Shown here piece by piece: positions 59,112 to 64,000 of a stretch of DNA of 64,000 nucleotides. Origin of the DNA: Beverwykella pulmonaria. Lineage: Eukaryota > Ascomycota > Dothideomycetes > Pleosporales > Melanommataceae. How positions within the stretch are numbered: position 1 is the stretch's first letter; each line of letters starts with the position of its first letter. The translations under genes and the position numbers were made by a program. The DNA lies in contig BCHH01000010.1 in the NCBI GenBank assembly GCA_001599595.1, forward strand, positions 727,359-791,358, written 5' to 3'. The notes beneath the pieces are model-generated. The model was given only the letters and a program-made list of their open reading frames with translations. It was not told the origin of the DNA and did not search any database.

Positions 59112-61626
59112 TCAGCCATGGAACTGATGCGCGGTGTAGGGCATCGATTGTGGTGCCATAGACTGCTGGGACATGGGCTGTTGGAGGGTTGAGAGAACGC
59201 TAGGGGCCCTATGCTGTGAAGGGAATCCCGTCTGGTACTGCAGGGTGATGATGGGGTCGGCTTCTTCCAGGTCGGCCGGACGGTCATCTGGTTCTTCGTC
59301 CAGATTAGAAACGCCGATTCCACTGTCATCGTCACGGCTGCCGTCGTATGTTCCCTGTTTTTTCTGCGCCGACCGGTATGCTTGGTTGAGGTTCTTGAGC
59401 CCCTTCTCCATACACTGCATTGGAAGTTAGCATGTGCTGTCTTTTGAATAGTCCTCCTCCTAGGATAGGAGAGGGACGAACGCAGCCAAAAAGTACCTTT
59501 TGCTCGACCACGGTCCACTTTTCCCCAACTTGGCTCGCAAGTATGCTCCACATCTCGCGGCGAACATCCATGTATGCTTGTGCAAGCACGTCTAGCTTGG
59601 CGCCATCCCATTGTTCACCATTCTGCCTCTCCATCAACCGCTCATGCCTCTTACGGCAACTGTTGGGGGTTTTTGAAGGGAAGTGCTTGGGCGCAATCTT
59701 GTTCCAGTTCAACCCTTGGGCGCGAGCCTGGATCAACGTCTCGTCCTCTTTTGCGGACCAAGACGAACTACGCGTCCCTCCACCGCCAGAGTTGAGATGA
59801 GACGACCGAGCAATTCTAGAGTGCGCCTTTATGAGGGTCTCCTGCTTGATCTCGATCTTGCTCTTCTTCGGGCCGTCTTCACGGTCAGAATCCTCAGCTT
59901 TACGCTTGCTGGGATGGTCAGGCTGATCGCGCGTGTCTTGGATAATTGGGACACCGTGACCATCCTTCTCGATGTCCCACTTGTTGTCCGGGTTGTAGTC
60001 GCCGTCATCTTTGGCGCTCCAGGAAGCTATGCTTTTCGATGAACCATCTCCCGCCCCGGCATGCTCTCGAAGATCTCGCAAGGAGAATATCTCTTCCTTA
60101 GAAGGAAGGCGAACTTCATGAGCTCCAAGATGAGTTCGGATATCGAGCAACGTCGACTGGATGGGCATTACATATGCTTCCCCAAGTGCGTCGACCGATA
60201 CCACATGGCCATACACCTCGCCTGTCGTCTCGTTTGCCACCCAGGATCCAGAATCTCCTGGTGTGAACCCTGGAATCATGTCAGTTTATGCAGCCTATCC
60301 TCTCCTAGTCGTCCGGTACTTACTTGACCTGGGATGTGGCAAGAAATCGAGAGTCTCAACAAACCTGCTGCCCGGGGACATCATTAGGGAAGAGTGGTTT
60401 GAAGTCAGTGTCCCTCGCTGGAGGCCACGGGAAGTGATAGCAACTACAGGTTGCTCTGACAGATGTGGCTGCGGTCCAAGTCCAAAGGATATCAAGCCCA
60501 AAGTAGAGCTGTCTTCTTGCTGTGCTTCAGCCTCTGTCGTCGTTATCTTCTGCTCACTTACAGAACCAGGTGATTCTGGTAGTTGAACTAGACAGTTCGG
60601 GGCCCAATACTCGTGATCTAGTTCAATAAGAGCCCAATCATAATTACACGCATTCTCTGGGGAGTGGAAAGAATCGGCCACTGCTTTTCCAATATTAATC
60701 TTCCGGTCAAGCGAGACGTGGTCCCCTTGGTGGACACATTCTTGATTAGAGCCAGAAAGTCGGATCGACTCAGGGTCTTCGTCCAAATCTTCATCATCCG
60801 AGTCATTTTCGTCCTCTTCCCAAGATAGGTGATGGCCTAGAGAATCATCGCAAATATTCGCAAGCGGATGTCCGGCCGTGAGACCGTAAATGGTTTTCTC
60901 TGTCGCCGTAACCAGGATCATGCCCCCTAGCGTGGCCAGTCTAGAAGTACTATCAGCGCTCATCTCGATTGTCATGCCACACAGTGTGCTTCTTGGGCGT
61001 CCCAAGTTTCCCAGGATCCTAATAGTCTCGGATGTTGAGAGCCTGAGCGGCCCCTTATCGATTACATGGACTCGAAAATGGGGTCTGAGATCTTCCACCA
61101 CATGTTTCTGGGCGAAAAATCTCTTCACCTTCTTCGAAACACGTCTTTCGCATTGGACTACAATATAGAGTTGCGCATCCGCCTCGTTCTCTCCCATGTA
61201 CTTCAGCTTCATGGAGATATCTCCGGGATCCCCTTTTCTTTTACTTGATATTGCTTCCCATAGCGGTTGTGTGTACAATATCTTGATGTCCAAGAAGCGG
61301 CTTCTGAGGTTACCAGGAATCGGCTTGTTGAAGATGCTCAGGCCCACCCCCGACAACAGAGCGCTTTTATTTGTATGCGGAGTGGATTCGAGAGACAAAT
61401 ATCCCGAATCATTCGGAGAGTTGCTAGCCGTATCTCGGTTAGGTAAGAGAGCTTGTGCCTTTATGTCAGAAGGAGGAGGTGAGATGTCGCGCCTCAAGTT
61501 CGTCTGCCTATTCGTCAGTTCTGCAGCGTCTGGCTTGGTAGATGTGCATAAAGTCAGCGGCTTCTGAGTTAAAGGAACCAGATTGTCCTTGATTCTGACC
61601 ATATTGGATGTAGATAAGATATGCAT
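59112..61626 (-). CDS. Trypsin-like serine protease domain fused to C-terminal Myb/SANT-like region
   Basis: Three exons, 60324-61626, 59497-60269 and 59112-59414, with introns of 54 and 82 nt, give 792 aa (an in-frame Met at residue 9 could be the start). Residues 100-220 form an ordered domain of unknown type (KILYTQPLWEAISSKRKGD, FFAQKHVVEDLRPHFRVHVI). Residues 229-480 look like a trypsin-like protease: GLTAGHPL (His253), NYDWALIELD (Asp330) and, across the first intron, FTPGDSGSWV (Ser441), with VYGHVVSVDALGEAYVMPI after it. An acidic loop (EEDENDSDDEDLDEDPE) lies between His and Asp. A basic linker with KRKAEDSDREDGPKKSK could be a nuclear signal. SSSWSAKEDETLIQARAQGL and NWNKIAPKHFPSKTPNSCRK (603-650) form a Myb repeat, and 653-700 resembles a second. 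No signal peptide, so probably intracellular. Function is unknown. Confidence 0.82.
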
Positions 61627-62214
61627 CAGCGTATCTATTCCTGAAATACTTATATGACTCAGAGAGGGGTGGGTTCTCCAAACGTAACGAAAGAAGTGGC
61701 AGGAGAGAGCGAAGGACTAGATCGGAGTATGTGGGGAGGTATAAATCTAAATTGGCGCACGGTGTAAGCAAAGCGGCTTGGCGGCTTTGCAAAGCCCCAA
61801 ACTAAAACCGTCGTCTTCATGTGCCATAGCCACCAGGCTTTTTACATGGATGAAGATCTATATAAGGACTGGACGAATGCTCGTCTTCCTGATCGCTTTA
61901 AAATCACTTATTGCCATCATTTAGCCAGTTCCTAGATTTTCAGCGCGTTGCAATTTTGTTGGTAAGGTTGCAAGACGAGCGACGTTGATGGGGGTTCCGC
62001 ACGTTGGTGGGTGCCTTGATCCATCACATCCAATTGAAGCTGACACTGCCATTACCACCTGCACTGCCGCACAACGGCTGGGCGTACTGGTAGGCTGCAT
62101 ATAAAAGGGCGATCATGGCGTGACATAAGAATCCTCGCGCTCTTAAATCACTCCAAACCATTGCTCTCACTATCCCTCGCAAGCGCCGTCAGTCGAGCCT
62201 CAAGCGCAGCCCCA
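61627..62214. promoter_or_regulatory. Divergent intergenic region between the protease-Myb gene and the TM protein gene
   Basis: 588 bp separates the two start codons. It must hold both promoters. A TATA-like element (tatataaaagg) is at 62098-62108, upstream of the + gene. A shared control region is possible but not shown. Confidence 0.4.
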
Positions 62215-63484
62215 ATGCCTTCCCGTCCACTAGAACTCACAATTGCATCGACATCGCTGGAAAACATCGACGAGAGCCTCATCCCTCGGCTGGGCGAAGT
62301 GCTTTGGTCTTGGCAGCTTTGCACAGAGTGTCTCGGGGGCCAAGCATGTGTCGCTGACACCTGTCCCTCGAGGCGGGTTGTGCGGCTCGGACGCTATTTC
62401 CAGTTCTATCGCGCCGTGGTCTCGACATATGTCGATAGCTCTCCAGCAAAAGACAGAGTTTTGGAAACCCATGAAGAGCTATGGCATGCTATTCGGGCGC
62501 TAATGTCCAACCCTGATATCACTCGAGCTGAGTTTTGCCAGTTGCTACTCTCCAAAGAAACGACAAACTTGCCTAATTCCAGCGAGCCTGAACTTTTACA
62601 CGCAACGACACTTGTTGTAAAGCTCCTGACCATGATTGATTGCTCGGCGCTCCATTACTCATCCGACAGGCTTGAGAAGGGCGGTTGCAGAATCCATTGG
62701 AGGGACGAGGTACCGTTCAGCAAATACCTACAAGATCTCTTCCCAACCGAGAATCATCCAATCTTGAGTTATCCCAACAATGAGTTGCTTGTTGACATGA
62801 AGTCCGAATTAAAAGCAAGGAAACTGAAGAAGAATTTGGGTATTACGTTCCGCGTAACGCACGACATTCGAAACCACCTTCGCCTATATAGGAGACAGAA
62901 CGTACTTGAAATATACCACTATACAGCCTTCATCAAGGAGCAGCTAAGATTGACAAGGGGACCAGGGGATTGGTCGAGCCCATCCACCTCGATCAAGGTG
63001 TAAGTTGCGGTCCTTGAAGCAAGCAGATCCTTCAAGTGTATTGATGTTAACTCTGGATAGAGGGGCATTACCCCGGCAATTAGTTCTCGAAGTCCTCGAC
63101 TCCCTCCAAATGGTCTTGTTTCCCCTTTCTGATCCGAAATCAAAGCAGCTGCTTCAGTCTTTGGTGTCCACCTGTTTCTTTGATCATGATATTCTCCATT
63201 TCGAGTTCAGCTCGATACGGAGGGTTGGCGAGGAAAACGTTCCATATATGTTTCTCGCCGACCGGCTCTCGGAGCTCTACAATGAGCTGCACAATCCCCG
63301 ACCCCGCGGATGGCTGGACCGGCAGATGGAGCGCAAAAGCGGCGCAAGGCACATGATGATGGCTACTCTTATCGGGGTGCTTTTCGCTGTTCTGCTAGGT
63401 ATAGCATCTTTGACAGTGACATCATACCAGACCTGGATTGCGTACCAAGCCTGGCAGCATCCAGTACCACCGCCCAGTCACTGA
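62215..63484 (+). CDS. Fungal protein of unknown function with C-terminal membrane helix
   Basis: Two exons, 62215-62999 and 63061-63484 (61-nt intron with gtaagt donor), give 402 aa. The splice restores IKV|GALPRQLVLEVLDSLQ, a stretch I recall from a widespread family of uncharacterised filamentous-ascomycete proteins. The N-terminal 170 residues are helical (MPSRPLELTIASTSLENIDE, LGEVLWSWQLCTECLGGQAC). The middle carries VPFSKYLQDLFPTENHP, ELKARKLKKNLGITFRVTHD and the conserved HYTAFIKEQLRLTRG. The C-terminus has LHFEFSSIRRVGEENVPYMF, a basic RGWLDRQMERKSGARH, and one helix (MATLIGVLFAVLLGIASLTVTSYQ cut short here) near the very end. The layout is that of a tail-anchored or single-pass protein with its bulk in the cytosol. 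It sits head to head with the protease-Myb gene. Function is unknown. Confidence 0.8.
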
Positions 63485-64000
63485 AAGATGAAGAGCTGAG
63501 CGCTACCGCGGACAGCATGAGCGGTCCCTTTGCACCAATCGTAAGGTCAAAGCTTTCCATACGGGCTACAATTCTTGCTGATTCCTCCAGGTGTGTCAGT
63601 GAAGCTTAAAGTTGGTGTGATACAAGAGAGGCACGAAAATCGGAGTTACCTACTGGGAAACGCTGAGATGACAGACGCATAAGGTGAATCTGAGTGCTTT
63701 TGCCACATGCATATTTAGCGGTATTTACAGCAGACAATGGAAACATAAATACTTTTCTCGCCCTCGCTAGCAGGGAGGGCCGTCGACCCGCTCCGGCCAT
63801 AGGGTTGTGCGGTGGTGATTTCCATAGGCAGTTGTTCTAGAGAGTGCCACGGCTCCGCACAGCCACAGGCTTAGCTATTGATTGATCTGAGTAAATTACA
63901 CGTGAGACGTGCGGGATCGTATCGCACTAATCTAGATTGATGATTACTTTTATTAAAGATACCAACACGCGTGGCGACCTTGCGCGAATCTTCGTGCGGT
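63485..64000. other. Right edge, no supported gene
   Basis: Downstream of the tail-anchored protein. Short frames on both strands without support. The window ends here. Confidence 0.5.

Noticed and set aside
1..64000. tRNA, rRNA or CRISPR arrays
   Set aside because: Scanned by eye for tRNA B-box-like GTTCGA contexts with matching stems and for regularly spaced repeats. None found. The ACATGT repeats lack the uniform spacers of a CRISPR array.
1..64000. Secondary-metabolite gene cluster
   Set aside because: One SDR and several signalling and wall genes are present, but there is no backbone synthase, P450, transporter or pathway regulator.

Overview
The window is nuclear DNA of a filamentous ascomycete (Pezizomycotina). 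The evidence is the genes themselves: a cell-wall alpha-1,3-glucan synthase, a seven-helix RGS protein, a class II cAMP phosphodiesterase, Mss51, eEF1B-gamma and a nuclear-encoded mitochondrial ribosomal protein uS9. They are split by short GT-AG introns, mostly 48-94 nt, often with a CTAAC/CTAAT-type branch site. There are no operons, Shine-Dalgarno sites or phage-type genes. I cannot place it below subphylum with confidence. Gene density is low: about 14 well or moderately supported genes in 64 kb, separated by long stretches in which I see no gene.

Layout. 0.9-2.1 kb: a small secreted/one-helix Ser-rich surface protein (+). 2.7-4.1 kb: a PI-PLC-like enzyme (-). 4.5-5.3 kb: a short-chain dehydrogenase (-). 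8.1-15.6 kb: a complete four-exon alpha-1,3-glucan synthase (+), the largest gene here. 16.8-17.5 kb: a one-helix protein (-). 17.6-23.0 kb: gene-poor, with an AT-rich island of short palindromic repeats. 23.1-25.1 kb: a 7TM-RGS protein (+). 28.5-29.8 kb: a decayed bestrophin-type anion channel gene. 30.8-32.3 kb: a membrane-anchored PLL-type beta-propeller lectin (+). 33.9-34.7 kb: a hypothetical protein (+). 34.8-41.4 kb: a gene desert. 41.4-42.7 kb: a Q-rich conserved protein (-). 42.8-47.2 kb: a GC-richer stretch with many overlapping chance ORFs. 47.3-50.3 kb: a divergent pair, mitochondrial uS9m (-) and eEF1B-gamma (+). 51.8-53.8 kb: cAMP phosphodiesterase Pde1 (+). 56.4-58.0 kb: Mss51 (+). 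59.1-61.6 kb: a predicted trypsin-like protease fused to a Myb/SANT-like region (-). 62.2-63.5 kb: a divergently placed fungal C-tail-anchored protein of unknown function (+).

How the genes relate. Several act at the cell surface or in signalling: glucan synthase, the lectin propeller, the Ser-rich surface protein, PI-PLC, RGS and Pde1. The last two both act in G-protein/cAMP signalling, but they are 27 kb apart and there is no evidence of a co-regulated cluster. uS9m and Mss51 both serve mitochondrial translation and are also unlinked. The most unusual item is the protease-Myb fusion: its His/Asp/Ser triad is intact and it ends in a DNA-binding-like module. The clearest evolutionary story is the bestrophin pseudogene, whose stops and substituted arginines fit C-to-T decay. 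Splice junctions below were read by eye from frame continuity and family knowledge, not from transcripts.
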